Positions 36,143 through 45,284 of a DNA stretch of 64,000 nucleotides are shown here, one piece after another. The notes under the pieces were generated by a model, which made no database searches, was not told where the DNA came from, and saw only the letters and a program-made list of their open reading frames with translations. The first letter of the stretch is position 1. The number at the start of each line of letters is the position of its first letter. The translations under genes and the position numbers were made by a program. The stretch lies in contig NZ_CP036433.1 of the NCBI RefSeq assembly GCF_007751035.1, positions 4,693,001-4,757,000 on the forward strand. The letters run 5' to 3'. The stretch is from Lignipirellula cremea. Lineage in GTDB: Bacteria; Planctomycetota; Planctomycetia; Pirellulales; Pirellulaceae.

Positions 36143-36508
36143 CTAACGCACTAACAGCGCCTCGATGACCCACCAGAGAGTAAATCCCGCCAGGTTCAGC
36201 GGGACAGCGGCCAGCCAGTTTCGGCGCCACCAGCACCCGGCCGCCAGGAACTGCGTTACCGCGACACCCAGAGTGAGCGCCAGCATCCACCGAGGATCCG
36301 TCGCTGGATAATCCTCAGACAACGGTTCCACCCTCATGATCAAGCCGAGGTAGCACCCGGGGAGCGTCGCAGCCCCAGCTCCAACACTAACACTCAACAG
36401 ACCGGGCATTATACGCCAGCGAAGACCGAACGGGAACGTCGGCTCCCGTTCCGCAGCGATATCCGCCAGTGGGACTTTCGGTGTTTGTGGCGATTCGTAA
36501 GCATTCAT
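36143..36508 (-). CDS. MNPYxSP-type small membrane protein, paralogue 4
   Basis: 121 residues from ATG 36508. The start is MNAYESPQTP, a variant of the family head. Hydrophobic segments PGLLSVSVGAGAATLPGCYL, LALTLGVAVTQFLAAGCWW and WLAAVPLNLAGFTLWWVIEA follow the same plan as the others. It is the first gene of the array and about 40 bp ahead of paralogue 3. Function unknown. Confidence 0.75.
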   Translation of the reverse strand: MNAYESPQTPKVPLADIAAEREPTFPFGLRWRIMPGLLSVSVGAGAATLPGCYLGLIMRVEPLSEDYPATDPRWMLALTLGVAVTQFLAAGCWWRRNWLAAVPLNLAGFTLWWVIEALLVR

Positions 36509-36804
36509 TTCTGTTTCCGCAGTGCAACTTCTCTCGACCGTCCTCTGCGATACAGCTCCATTCTAACGAAGCATGGCAGGCCCGTTCCAGTTTGGCCCTG
36601 GTGGAAATGCCTTGCCCCGCGTCCGTCCGCTTCCCCGCCTTGGAGACAGGGCGACAATTATGGTATTTTCCAGAACGTTCCGCTGCGATCGCGGAAGCAT
36701 GGCAGCCTCTGTCTATAGCTCTATAGTAAGCTCGCGTGGACGGACGTTAGCCTCGACGATCGAACGGGGCCTGGATCGCCTTCGACATTTAACAAGGGAA
36801 TCGG

Positions 36805-37449
36805 ATGACTACGACGCAGGAACCGCTGGCCGGCTGCGAGCACGCGATCGACGAGCTGCGTGAGTGCGGCCGCATTTTTTGGGAACGCGGCTGGTCGCTC
36901 GGCACCAGCAGCAACTACAGTGTGGTCGCCGGTCGTGATCCGCTGGAACTGATCATCACCGCCAGCGGCAAGGATAAAGGTCGTCTTCAGCCGCATGAGT
37001 TTGTCCGCATCGACGGCCAGGGCCGGCCCACTTCCGCCGGCCAGCCCAAGTCGTCGGCCGAAACGCTGCTGCACACGGTCGTCGCCAGCGAACTGCCTGG
37101 CGTCGGCTGCGTGCTGCATACGCATTCCGTCTGGGGCACGCTGCTCTCGGATCTGTACGCCGACCAGGGAGCGATCGAGATCGAAGGCTACGAGATGCTC
37201 AAAGGACTCGACGGCGTGCCGACGCACGAACATACCGAACGGGTCGAGATCTTTGACAACACGCAAGACATCCCCAAGCTGGCGGCCGAAGTCCAGTCGC
37301 GGCTTGTCGCGGCGGATCCGCTGACGCACGGCTTTCTGATTCGCAAGCATGGGCTGTACACCTGGGGAGCCTCGGTCGCTGAAGCCCGGCGCCATATTGA
37401 AATCTATGAGTTCCTGTTTGAGTGCGTCGCTCGCCGGCGCATGCTGTAG
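36805..37449 (+). CDS. mtnB: Methylthioribulose-1-phosphate dehydratase
   Basis: 214 residues, a class II aldolase/adducin-fold enzyme of the methionine salvage pathway. It dehydrates 5-methylthioribulose-1-phosphate. GWSLGTSSNYSVVAGRDP is the family start, H105 and H107 in VLHTHSVWGTLLS and H182 in LIRKHGLYTWG are the zinc ligands, and EGYEMLKGLDGV is diagnostic for MtnB rather than for fuculose aldolases. The other mtn genes are not adjacent. The next gene starts 23 bp later. Confidence 0.88.
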   Translation: MTTTQEPLAGCEHAIDELRECGRIFWERGWSLGTSSNYSVVAGRDPLELIITASGKDKGRLQPHEFVRIDGQGRPTSAGQPKSSAETLLHTVVASELPGVGCVLHTHSVWGTLLSDLYADQGAIEIEGYEMLKGLDGVPTHEHTERVEIFDNTQDIPKLAAEVQSRLVAADPLTHGFLIRKHGLYTWGASVAEARRHIEIYEFLFECVARRRML

Positions 37450-37472
37450 TAACGTCCGCCTGGAGAGTTCTC

Positions 37473-38396
37473 ATGTCCGGTTTTCACCGCGTGCTGCTGA
37501 GGGCGCTCCTCGTCGCCGCCTTGCTGCTCCCGGCCGATCTCCCGTCGCAGGCGGATGAAACCGCGCCGGCGGCGATTGCCGAGGTGGAGCCGTCCGCCCT
37601 GCATCATCTATTGAAACTGACCGATCAGGTGTATGTCGGTGGGCAGCCGCACGGGGAAGCAGGTTTTGCCGCATTGCAAAAGCTGGGCGTGAAGATCGTC
37701 GTCAGCGTGGACGGAGCCCAGCCCCAGGTGAAGCTGGCTCACAAGTACGGACTGCGTTATGTCCACATTCCGATCGGCTACGACGGCGTCGCTCCGCAGG
37801 CCCAGCTTGCCCTCGCCCGGCTGGCGCTAGAGAAGGAGCCGATGTACGTGCACTGCCACCACGGCGAGCATCGCGGCCCGGCCGCCGCCGCCATCGTTTG
37901 CATGGCCGGACAGCAGGCCACGCATCAGGAAGCGGTCGGCATGCTGCAGCGGGCCGGCACCAGCCGTAAATACTCCGGCCTGTGGCGCGATATCCGCCAG
38001 TATGAACGCCCCGGGCCGAACGCCCGGCTGCCGGAACTGGTGGAGGTCGCCCGCGTCGGTTCCTATGCGGCAGCGATGGCCCAGATCGATCGGGCGTTTG
38101 ATAACCTCAAACTGATCCAGGCCGCCGGCTGGAAAACGCCAGCCGAACATCCCGACGTGTCGCCCGCCCAGCAGGCCGTGCTGCTGGAAGAAGGCTATCG
38201 CGAAGCGATCCGCAGCCAGCAAGAGGATCCGCGGCCCGGGGCCAAAGAACCGTTCGCCGCCTGGCTGAGGACCGCCCATCAGGAATCGGCGCAACTTGCC
38301 GCCGCGTTAGAAGCGTTCGACAGCAAGCGAGCCGAAGCGACGTTCCAGGCAGTGAAAACCTCCTGCACGCGCTGTCATGCCGAGTACCGCGACTAA
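37473..38396 (+). CDS. Tyrosine-phosphatase-like domain with C-terminal haem site
   Basis: 307 residues from ATG 37473 with GGAG upstream. Signal peptide (about 1-27, LLRALLVAALLLPADLPSQA). Residues ~45-150 match beta-lactamase-hydrolase-like or dual-specificity phosphatases (QVYVGGQPHGEAGFAALQKL...) with the phosphatase loop HCHHGEHRG (C128 to R134, the CX5R motif). The C-terminal third is helical and ends with SCTRCHAEYRD, a CxxCH haem site (C298, C301, H302), with the helical look of a cytochrome c'-like domain. A signal peptide fits both haem attachment and a periplasmic phosphatase. The combination is unusual. Confidence 0.8.
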   Translation: MSGFHRVLLRALLVAALLLPADLPSQADETAPAAIAEVEPSALHHLLKLTDQVYVGGQPHGEAGFAALQKLGVKIVVSVDGAQPQVKLAHKYGLRYVHIPIGYDGVAPQAQLALARLALEKEPMYVHCHHGEHRGPAAAAIVCMAGQQATHQEAVGMLQRAGTSRKYSGLWRDIRQYERPGPNARLPELVEVARVGSYAAAMAQIDRAFDNLKLIQAAGWKTPAEHPDVSPAQQAVLLEEGYREAIRSQQEDPRPGAKEPFAAWLRTAHQESAQLAAALEAFDSKRAEATFQAVKTSCTRCHAEYRD

Positions 38397-38443
38397 CAAA
38401 CGGCGTTGGTCTTTGCAGGTGCGATACGGGAGAGGGGCATGTC

Positions 38444-38818
38444 ATGAAACTCGTCGACTTTCTAGACATCCCCGGCAACCGTGCGGCATTTCCCGAGCAG
38501 CGATTGCAGCGTTGGACGAACAACGCCTGGCTGTGTGAGATTCACCAGGAAGATCTGGTGGTGGCGGATGGATTTCGTCAGATCGGCTGGGACATCCTCT
38601 GGGATTACGATTTTAAAACTTTCAATCAGAATCCGAACGCGATCTGGTTTGACGATTCCTTGGAAAAGCCTGGTCTTCCGAGCGAGCGGATCAAGATCGT
38701 GTTCTGCCCCCTGTGCGAATCAGCGATGCGGCTTTCTCAACAAGCCCGGCATCCTGCGAAGAAGCGGAAAGGGAAAAAGAGCAAAAAGTACGACCGCGAA
38801 GAGTCGTCAGGAGAGTAA
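38444..38818 (+). CDS. Hypothetical protein with CPLC pair and Lys-rich tail
   Basis: 124 residues. The N-terminal 85 residues are aromatic-rich and globular (LQRWTNNAWLCEIHQEDLVV, GWDILWDYDFKTFN). A CPLC pair lies at about 88-91, and the last 20-25 residues are strongly basic (KKRKGKKSKKYDRE). There is a ribosome-binding GGAGAGGGG stretch 10-18 bases upstream. I do not recognise the family; a single Cys pair suggests metal binding only weakly. Confidence 0.6.
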   Translation: MKLVDFLDIPGNRAAFPEQRLQRWTNNAWLCEIHQEDLVVADGFRQIGWDILWDYDFKTFNQNPNAIWFDDSLEKPGLPSERIKIVFCPLCESAMRLSQQARHPAKKRKGKKSKKYDREESSGE

Positions 38819-38867
38819 GCCGCAACGTCCAAGGCAAACGAGGGACGCCCACAACACAACGCCCTGC

Positions 38868-39611
38868 TCAACCCAGCCGCAGCATTTCCGTGAGAGCCTG
38901 ATCGACGCCGGTCGGATCGCTGGCCAGGCTCCAGGCGATGAGCACAATCGCGGCGATGCTGAAGCCGATCTGGAAATAGCCGTAACGATTAGGCGTGCTG
39001 ATCGTTTGGCCCAGCGCCTGTCGCAGGGCGACTTCTAGCTTGCGCCAGCCAATGTAGCTCTGCTGCGGTCCCGACGACACCAGCTGGGCGTTTCGCAGCG
39101 AGCGGAACGTTTCCACATGCAGCTGCACGCCTAACTGCGGGAGCGTCAGGCTGTCGCCTGCCCAGCGGGCGTCTTTATCCAGCTCTGACACAATCTGCGC
39201 CAGCACCGGTCGCAACTGGTCGGGCTTCACATTGTAAATCACCAGCTTCGGCCGCAGCAGCAGCACGATCAGAATCAGGGAGAGCGCGTAAAAAGACAGC
39301 ATCAGCGCCCAGACAATCCACCCATACGCAAAGCCAGTGGCGTCGGGCAGGAATAACTCCATCGGGCCAGCGACGACAAAACCGCAGATCCCCACCCCCA
39401 GGGCGGTCGTGTCGCGGAAACCGGTCGTTAAAAAGGGCCGACGCGAAAGATTCACCATGCCCAGCAGGAGCAGGTAAATCGCTAATGGACCGAGCGCAAT
39501 GCAAAAATGAAGTGCGTCCACAGACGACTCACAAGGTGAAAGTACCAGCAACAGGAAAGACGCATTGTAGGCGACCGTCGTTCGCCGTAAAGATGTAACC
39601 CCTTCGACCAC
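38868..39611 (-). CDS. Membrane protein of unknown function, four helices
   Basis: Up to 247 residues. The frame opens at GTG 39611, and another GTG at 39521 may be the real start. Hydrophobic helices are visible (CIALGPLAIYLLLLGMVNLS; GVGICGFVVAGPMELFLP; WIVWALMLSFYALSLILIVL; and near the C-terminus IGFSIAAIVLIAWSLA). Between helices 3 and 4 there is a soluble domain of about 85 residues (VKPDQLRPVLAQIVSELDKD...LGVQLHVETF). I do not recognise a family. Confidence 0.55.
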   Translation of the reverse strand: MVEGVTSLRRTTVAYNASFLLLVLSPCESSVDALHFCIALGPLAIYLLLLGMVNLSRRPFLTTGFRDTTALGVGICGFVVAGPMELFLPDATGFAYGWIVWALMLSFYALSLILIVLLLRPKLVIYNVKPDQLRPVLAQIVSELDKDARWAGDSLTLPQLGVQLHVETFRSLRNAQLVSSGPQQSYIGWRKLEVALRQALGQTISTPNRYGYFQIGFSIAAIVLIAWSLASDPTGVDQALTEMLRLG

Positions 39612-39928
39612 CTTGCGGGGGGCCGTCGACCCACGCCGCGCTCACCAAACGCCAGGCAAGCCCGGAATTGCCCCCTGCGATCCCCCGTAGCCGAACTCGC
39701 CAAGAGATTGGCCGCGGATTCTCAAACGCCGAAGCCTTTCTCCAAAGTTTGGCGACCTTGGCTACATGGGGGTTCTGGCGGCGGCCGCGGCGGAAAACGG
39801 CGACAATGCACGCCCGCCCATCGCTTGCGGGCGTCGGCCTCCTCAACCAGAATAAAAATTGTCCTTCGTCGTCACGGTTTCCCCGCGCCGCCTGCCTGGC
39901 GTCGCCCGCCATAAAAAAGAAATTTCCC

Positions 39929-42016
39929 ATGCTACGCTGGTTGTACCTCTCCTTGGGATTGATTGCCTGCAGCAGTTTCCTGGGCGAATCCTCCCTGCAG
40001 GCGGACGAACGCATCCTGGTGGAAAAGCTTCTTCACCTGCGAGCCGAAGGTCCGCCTGAGTGGAGCACGTTTCCCGCCCAGGCCGACAGCCCGGCTTTGG
40101 AGTACGCTTTTTCTTCCGAGGCGGCCAACCCGCACGAATATACGATCCGGCTGCGGCAACAGGATGTCAAACAGTCCTGGTCGCTCACCTGGAACGGCGA
40201 GCTGCTGGGCCGCCTGGAGCGGGACGAAAACGACCTGGTCAGCTACTTTGCATTACCTGCCGGCAAATTAAAGGCAGGCGAGAATCGCTTGAACATCGTC
40301 CAGGATAAAGGGGAGGTCGACGATATCCGCGTGGGCGAAATCGCCCTGCTGCCCCAGTCCCGGAGCGATGTCCTCTCGGCGGGTCGGTTGCGGGTCGAGG
40401 CGACCAGCGATGCGGGCGAGCCGATCCCCTGCCGTCTGACCGTGCTGGCTGTCAACGGCGCCCTGCAGACCACCGGCGCCGTCTCCAGTGAGAAGCTCGC
40501 GGTGCGGACGGGCGTGGTCTATACGGCCACCGGCGTCGCCGAAATCCCGCTGCCGGCGGGACGCTACCTGGTCTTCGCCAGCCGTGGTTTTGAGTACTCG
40601 GCCCCCAGCGGCGCGGTCGTGCTGGCGGAAGGAGAAATGGCGTCGCTGCCGCTGCGGCTCAGCCGCCAGGTCGATACGACCGGTTACGTCGCTTGCGATA
40701 CGCATGTGCATTCCTTCACCCATTCCCGCCACGGCGACGCGACGGTGGAAGAACGCATGCTGACGCTGGCCGGCGAAGGGATCGAGCTGCCGATCGCCAC
40801 CGACCACAACGTGCAGATCGACCATGAGCCGTTCGCGCAGAAGATGCAGGTGCGTGATTTTTTTACGCCCGTCATTGGGAACGAAGTGACGACGGATCGC
40901 GGCCATTTTAATGTCTTTCCCATCAAGGCCGGCGCGGCGCCGCCGCGGCATCAACTGGGCGACTGGAAGCTGGTGCTCGACGACATCTTCCGCACGCCTG
41001 GCGCCAGGGTCGCCATTTTGAACCATGCCCGCGACCTGCACCGCGGCGTGCGGCCATTCAGTCCCAGCCTGTTTAACCCGGCCATCGGCGAGAACACGGC
41101 CGGCTGGGCGATGCGGTTTAACGGGATGGAAGTAATCAACTCAGCCGCCGTCCAGACAGAACCGCTGCAGTTGCTGCACGACTGGATGGCGATCCTTAAT
41201 CGCGGCTATCACGTGACGCCTGTCGGCAGCAGCGACTCGCACGATGTCAGCCGTTTCATCGTCGGCCAGGGACGCACCTACATCCGTTGCGACGATTCCG
41301 ACCCAGGCGCCATTCCGGTCGACGCGGCCGTCAACAGTTTTCTCCGGGGCGAAGTGCTTGTCAGTTACGGGCTGCTGGTGGAGATGACCGTCGACGGCAA
41401 GTACCGCTCGGGCGAAGTCGCGCCGGTTCCCGATGACGAGGTCCGCGTGGCGCTCCGCGTGCAGGGGCCGCATTGGGCCAAAGCCTCTCATATTCAGCTG
41501 TTCGCCAATGGCCTGCTCCTCCGCGAAGAGGCGATCACCCCGTCGCACGGACTGCCGACCGGGGTGCTCTGGGAAGGCGACTGGAAAATTCCGCGACCTG
41601 CGCACGACGTTCATCTGGTCGCGATCGCCACGGGCCCGCCAGTCACCGATCCGTTTTGGCCGCTGGCCAAACCGTACCAGCCCCTTTCTTCCGAACTGCA
41701 GCTGGTCTCGCTGGCCTGTTCCGGCGCCGTGTGGCTCGACGCCGACGGAGACGGCCGGCAGTCTTCGGCGCGGGATAACGCCCTGCTCTGCCTGGCTCGC
41801 AGCGACGGCGACCTGACCCGCCTGGTCGAGCAACTGGCCCCTTACGACGCAGCAGTCGCCGCTCAGGCGGCCGATGCCTGGCACACAGGGCAAGGTTCTT
41901 TGCTCCAGAAGGACGCCCAGGCGATCTGGACCAAGTCCGCTCCCGCCGTCGCCAGTGGCTTTCGCCGCTACCTGGACGCCTGGAAAGCCGGCGAGCAGGC
42001 CCGCGCCCGGGAGTGA
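39929..42016 (+). CDS. CehA/McbA-like PHP-domain metallohydrolase, exported
   Basis: 695 residues from ATG 39929; the upstream open frame is not protein-like. Signal peptide LYLSLGLIACSSFLGES. Residues ~30-250 are beta-rich. The PHP core shows its metal ligands in order: CDTHVHSFTHSRHGD, IATDHNVQID, GNEVTTDRGHFNVFP, AILNHARDLHRG and GSSDSHDVSRF. A C-terminal Ig-like part follows. PHP hydrolases of this group use two or three metal ions to cleave phosphoester or carbamate bonds. The substrate is not predictable. It would act outside the cytoplasm. Confidence 0.82.
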   Translation: MLRWLYLSLGLIACSSFLGESSLQADERILVEKLLHLRAEGPPEWSTFPAQADSPALEYAFSSEAANPHEYTIRLRQQDVKQSWSLTWNGELLGRLERDENDLVSYFALPAGKLKAGENRLNIVQDKGEVDDIRVGEIALLPQSRSDVLSAGRLRVEATSDAGEPIPCRLTVLAVNGALQTTGAVSSEKLAVRTGVVYTATGVAEIPLPAGRYLVFASRGFEYSAPSGAVVLAEGEMASLPLRLSRQVDTTGYVACDTHVHSFTHSRHGDATVEERMLTLAGEGIELPIATDHNVQIDHEPFAQKMQVRDFFTPVIGNEVTTDRGHFNVFPIKAGAAPPRHQLGDWKLVLDDIFRTPGARVAILNHARDLHRGVRPFSPSLFNPAIGENTAGWAMRFNGMEVINSAAVQTEPLQLLHDWMAILNRGYHVTPVGSSDSHDVSRFIVGQGRTYIRCDDSDPGAIPVDAAVNSFLRGEVLVSYGLLVEMTVDGKYRSGEVAPVPDDEVRVALRVQGPHWAKASHIQLFANGLLLREEAITPSHGLPTGVLWEGDWKIPRPAHDVHLVAIATGPPVTDPFWPLAKPYQPLSSELQLVSLACSGAVWLDADGDGRQSSARDNALLCLARSDGDLTRLVEQLAPYDAAVAAQAADAWHTGQGSLLQKDAQAIWTKSAPAVASGFRRYLDAWKAGEQARARE

Positions 42017-42907
42017 GAACGGCATTTAGCCGAAATCGCCAGACTTGGGGAAGACCCTGCGGCGATTGGGAAGTAGCGGCCAAACTCGGGCGAGTTCAGC
42101 AACGGGGGAGTACGCGTTTGTCGACGGGCGACTGAATGACAATGGCCCGAAAAATAGACACCGACCTCATCAGGACGCCCTCGCCAAGGCAAGCCGGGAG
42201 AAAGTGGTTGATTTGCGCAGGCCAGGCTCCTATCGTTCTTGACGAGAATCCCAATCATTCCAGATTCCGTGTCGAGGTTCGATCTCCACCCACCGACCCG
42301 GCGTGGCGAGCCGTCGCGAGTGCTTGGACGTCTGCACCGATCCGAGCCTGCGGTTCACGTACTCCCTTCCCAGGCAGCCATTTTCCCGTATCCCCTCCCG
42401 CCGACAGTTTCGGCGGGCGTCTGAATGCTGCGCGGTTTTTCACCAATCGCTGTAACCGCTGCGATTTTCGTTTGATATATCAGCAGGAGAAGAAGAACCA
42501 GGAACAGGCGCCGGCCGATGCCGGTGCGAGGGTCGCCCAGCGAAGCGAAGAAATCACGATTTGATACCACACCTCGATTCCGTCACGGACCAAAGGATTG
42601 CGACGAAGCGAAGAATTGGCGATTTGATACCACCCCTTCATCCCCTCCTGGCCCAGGAGGAGCAGCCTTTCTGGTTCAATCCGTTCTCCGAGCGTCAGCG
42701 ACCGAACCGCGGCATCCTTCCGGGGAGGTCTCCTGCGAAAGAAGGCGTGCTTTCCTGGCGGGACAGCCGACGGACTGCGTCTGCTTTCTTGCGGCAGGAA
42801 CATCGCCAGACTTCTGCCCTGGCTCACATCGGGACGTCATATCGAGTAAAACGAAATGGCTGTCGCCGTCGGCGATTCCGTGATCTTGCGTTCGCGAAGG
42901 TGCTACC
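42017..42907. other. Long intergenic region, no supported gene
   Basis: Nearly 900 bp with only short, shadow-like reading frames. It contains two 30-bp imperfect direct repeats (listed separately). A GGTTCGATCTCC-like string near 42270 recalls a tRNA T-loop, but no acceptor stem or anticodon arm could be folded around it. Confidence 0.45.
42541..42633. repeat. Two 30-bp direct repeats, 63 bp apart
   Basis: 42541-42570 and 42604-42633 both begin CGAAGCGAAG and end TTGATACCAC, with 27 of 30 bases the same by eye. They lie about 300 bp before the SDR gene. They could be protein-binding sites or relics of a dispersed repeat. Confidence 0.7.
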
Positions 42908-43702
42908 ATGTCGCCCCCCACTTTAACTCATTCGACCGTGCTGGCGGGGCAGGTCGCCGTGGTGACGGGTTCCAGCAGCGGGGTCGGCCAGGCGATCGCC
43001 CTGCAGCTGGCCGCCGCCGGAGCCGATGTCCTGGTGCATGGCCGCGCCAATCCGGCAGGAGCCGAGGAAACGGCCGCACAAATTGCGGAAGGGGGCCGCC
43101 AGTCCAAGGTGGTGCTGGCCGATGTGTCGCTGCCGGAGGACTGCGAACGCCTGGTTGAAACGGCCTGGGCCTGGCAGGATCGCGTCGATATCTGGGTCAA
43201 CAATGCGGGGGCCGATGTGCTGACGGGCCCGGCGGCGGAGCTGTCGTTCGCCGAAAAATTTGAGCTGCTCTGGCAGGTCGATGTCCAGGGGACGGTGCGA
43301 CTTTCCCGGGCGATCGGCCGCCGTCTGCAGCAGCAAGGACAGGGAGTGATCCTTAACGTCGGCTGGGACCAGGCGGAACTGGGCATGGCGGGCGACAGCG
43401 GCGAAATGTTCTCTGCCGTGAAAGCGGCCGTGATGGCGTTCAGCCGCAGCCTGGCGAAAAGCCTGGCGCCGCAGGTGCGCGTCAATTGCCTGGCGCCGGG
43501 CTGGATCGAAACGGCCTGGGGCGAGCAGGCCTCGGACTACTGGCGAGACAGAGCGCAGCGGGAAGCACTCCGCGGACGCTGGGGCAAACCGTCCGACGTG
43601 GCGGCTGCCGCCTGCTTCCTGGCGTCGGACGCGGCCGACTTCATCACGGGACATGTGTTGCCCGTCAACGGCGGTTTTGCCGGGGCGCGGGACAAGCCAT
43701 GA
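42908..43702 (+). CDS. SDR-family protein with Phe in place of the catalytic Tyr
   Basis: 264 residues, Rossmann fold. The cofactor motif is TGSSSGVG (20-27), and NNAG (98-101) is intact. In the active site the usual YxxxK is F168-SAV-K172, and the Ser normally about 13 residues earlier is not evident (NVGWDQAELG). The C-terminus (APGWIETAWG; ITGHVLPVNGGF) is FabG-like. The enzyme may use another chemistry or be non-catalytic. Its stop overlaps the start of the DHPS-like gene (ATGA at 43699-43702), so the two are translationally coupled. SDR enzymes include pteridine reductases, so a role in pterin metabolism is possible but inferred. Confidence 0.8.
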   Translation: MSPPTLTHSTVLAGQVAVVTGSSSGVGQAIALQLAAAGADVLVHGRANPAGAEETAAQIAEGGRQSKVVLADVSLPEDCERLVETAWAWQDRVDIWVNNAGADVLTGPAAELSFAEKFELLWQVDVQGTVRLSRAIGRRLQQQGQGVILNVGWDQAELGMAGDSGEMFSAVKAAVMAFSRSLAKSLAPQVRVNCLAPGWIETAWGEQASDYWRDRAQREALRGRWGKPSDVAAAACFLASDAADFITGHVLPVNGGFAGARDKP

Positions 43703-45102
43703 GCATCGCCCCGATTTTGTTCGTGACCGGCAAGCTGGCGGAGCCGGCCCTGCGCGAGCAACTGGAGCAACTGGCTCCCGTGGCTGGCTTTGATTACGTC
43801 GTGCAGGTCATGCCGATCACCGTCGCCGCGCTGCTGACGACGGACTGGGTCTCGCGGCGCATCGAAGCCCCCGGTCCGATCAGCCGGGTGGTGTTGCCGG
43901 GCTACTGCGGCGGCGATCTGGCGCCGGTCGAACAGGCGATTCAAGCGCCCGTCGAACGCGGGCCGCGGGACTTGCGGCGCCTGCCGGAATACTTTGGACA
44001 GACCTCATCCCGGAGCGAGGACTACGGTCGCTACGATATCGAGATTGTGGCCGAGATCAACCATGCGCCGCGACTGACGCTCGCTCAGATCCTGCAGAAA
44101 GCAGACGCTCTGCGGGCCGACGGCGCCGATTTGATCGACGTCGGCTGCGACCCGGGCGGCGGCTGGTCGGGCGTGGGGGAATGTGTGCGAGCGCTCAAGT
44201 CGGAGGGGCATCGGGTCTCGATCGATAGCCTCACGCCGTCGGAGATCGCTCCCGCCGTGGCGGCGGGGGCGGAACTGGTGCTGTCGGTCAATTCGTCGAA
44301 TCGCCATGCGGCGGCGGACTGGGGCTGCGAGGTGGTGGCGATACCCGACGACCCCCGGGATCTGGAATCGCTCGTGGCTACGGCCGAGCATCTGGAAGCG
44401 GTCGGCGCGGCGTACCGGCTGGACCCGATCCTGGAGCCGATCGGTTGTGGATTCGCCGCCAGTCTCGGTCGCTATATCGAGATCCGCAGGCGGTTCCCTC
44501 ATGCCGAAATGATGATGGGGATCGGTAACCTGACGGAGCTGACCGATGTGGATTCGGCCGGGGTAAACGTGCTGCTGCTGGGCGTTTGCCAGGAGCTGTC
44601 GATTCGGAGCGTGCTGACGACCCAGGTGATTAACTGGGCCCGCACCAGTGTCCGCGAGTGCGATCTGGGCCGTCGCCTGGTGTACCACGCCGTCGCCCGG
44701 CAGACGCCGCCCAAGCACCTGGAGCCGCTGCTGGTGCTGCTTCGCGATCCTCAGGTGTCAGAGTTTGGCGCCGCGCGGCTGGAGCAGCTGGCGACGCAGA
44801 TTCGCGACCAGAACTATCGCCTGTTCGCCGAGCCCGACGGCCTGCATCTGCTTAACGCGACAACCCATTTAAGCGACGAAGATCCGTTCCGGCTGTTCGA
44901 CGCACTGCTGCAGACCGAGCCAAAAAATCTGGATGCAGCGCACGCGTTTTACCTGGGCTATGAACTGGCCAAGGCCAGCATTGCACGCACGCTGAAAAAA
45001 GATTATCGCCAGGATGAAGCCCTGGAGTGGGGCTACCTGACCGAACCGGAAACAAGCCATCGACTATCGTCGAAACCGGTCCAGAGCAAGCCCAATAATT
45101 GA
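43699..45102 (+). CDS. Dihydropteroate-synthase-like protein (DUF6513-type N-terminus)
   Basis: 467 residues from ATG 43699. Residues ~1-115 match the N-terminal domain found before DHPS-like barrels in Planctomycetes and methylotrophs (APILFVTGKLAEPALREQLE; MPITVAALLTTDWV). Residues ~120-330 are the DHPS-like TIM barrel (IVAEINHAPRL; KADALRADGADLIDVGCDPG; VSIDSLTPSEIAPAVAAGAE; MMMGIGNLTELTDVDSAGVN). A C-terminal domain of ~130 residues follows. Related proteins are linked to tetrahydromethanopterin synthesis for C1 metabolism. That role here is inferred from the family and not shown by neighbours. Confidence 0.8.
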   Translation: MSIAPILFVTGKLAEPALREQLEQLAPVAGFDYVVQVMPITVAALLTTDWVSRRIEAPGPISRVVLPGYCGGDLAPVEQAIQAPVERGPRDLRRLPEYFGQTSSRSEDYGRYDIEIVAEINHAPRLTLAQILQKADALRADGADLIDVGCDPGGGWSGVGECVRALKSEGHRVSIDSLTPSEIAPAVAAGAELVLSVNSSNRHAAADWGCEVVAIPDDPRDLESLVATAEHLEAVGAAYRLDPILEPIGCGFAASLGRYIEIRRRFPHAEMMMGIGNLTELTDVDSAGVNVLLLGVCQELSIRSVLTTQVINWARTSVRECDLGRRLVYHAVARQTPPKHLEPLLVLLRDPQVSEFGAARLEQLATQIRDQNYRLFAEPDGLHLLNATTHLSDEDPFRLFDALLQTEPKNLDAAHAFYLGYELAKASIARTLKKDYRQDEALEWGYLTEPETSHRLSSKPVQSKPNN

Positions 45103-45284
45103 CGCGCCCCTGCCTTGTCAAGTCACGCTTCTGGTGGAAAAGAAAAACTCCAATTTCCCCCTGTTTCTCAATTGCCTCACAGTCAATGATAAGAGTACAA
45201 CTTAGATCGCGCCGACGGTTGAGCGCGGTTCAGAGATTTCCAAAGAGGCTGGAATCCACGAACAGTTTCTGGGAGGGATTCGAC

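Noticed and set aside
42260-42300. Possible tRNA T-loop (GGTTCGATC-like)
   Set aside because: No acceptor stem, D-arm or anticodon arm could be formed around it.
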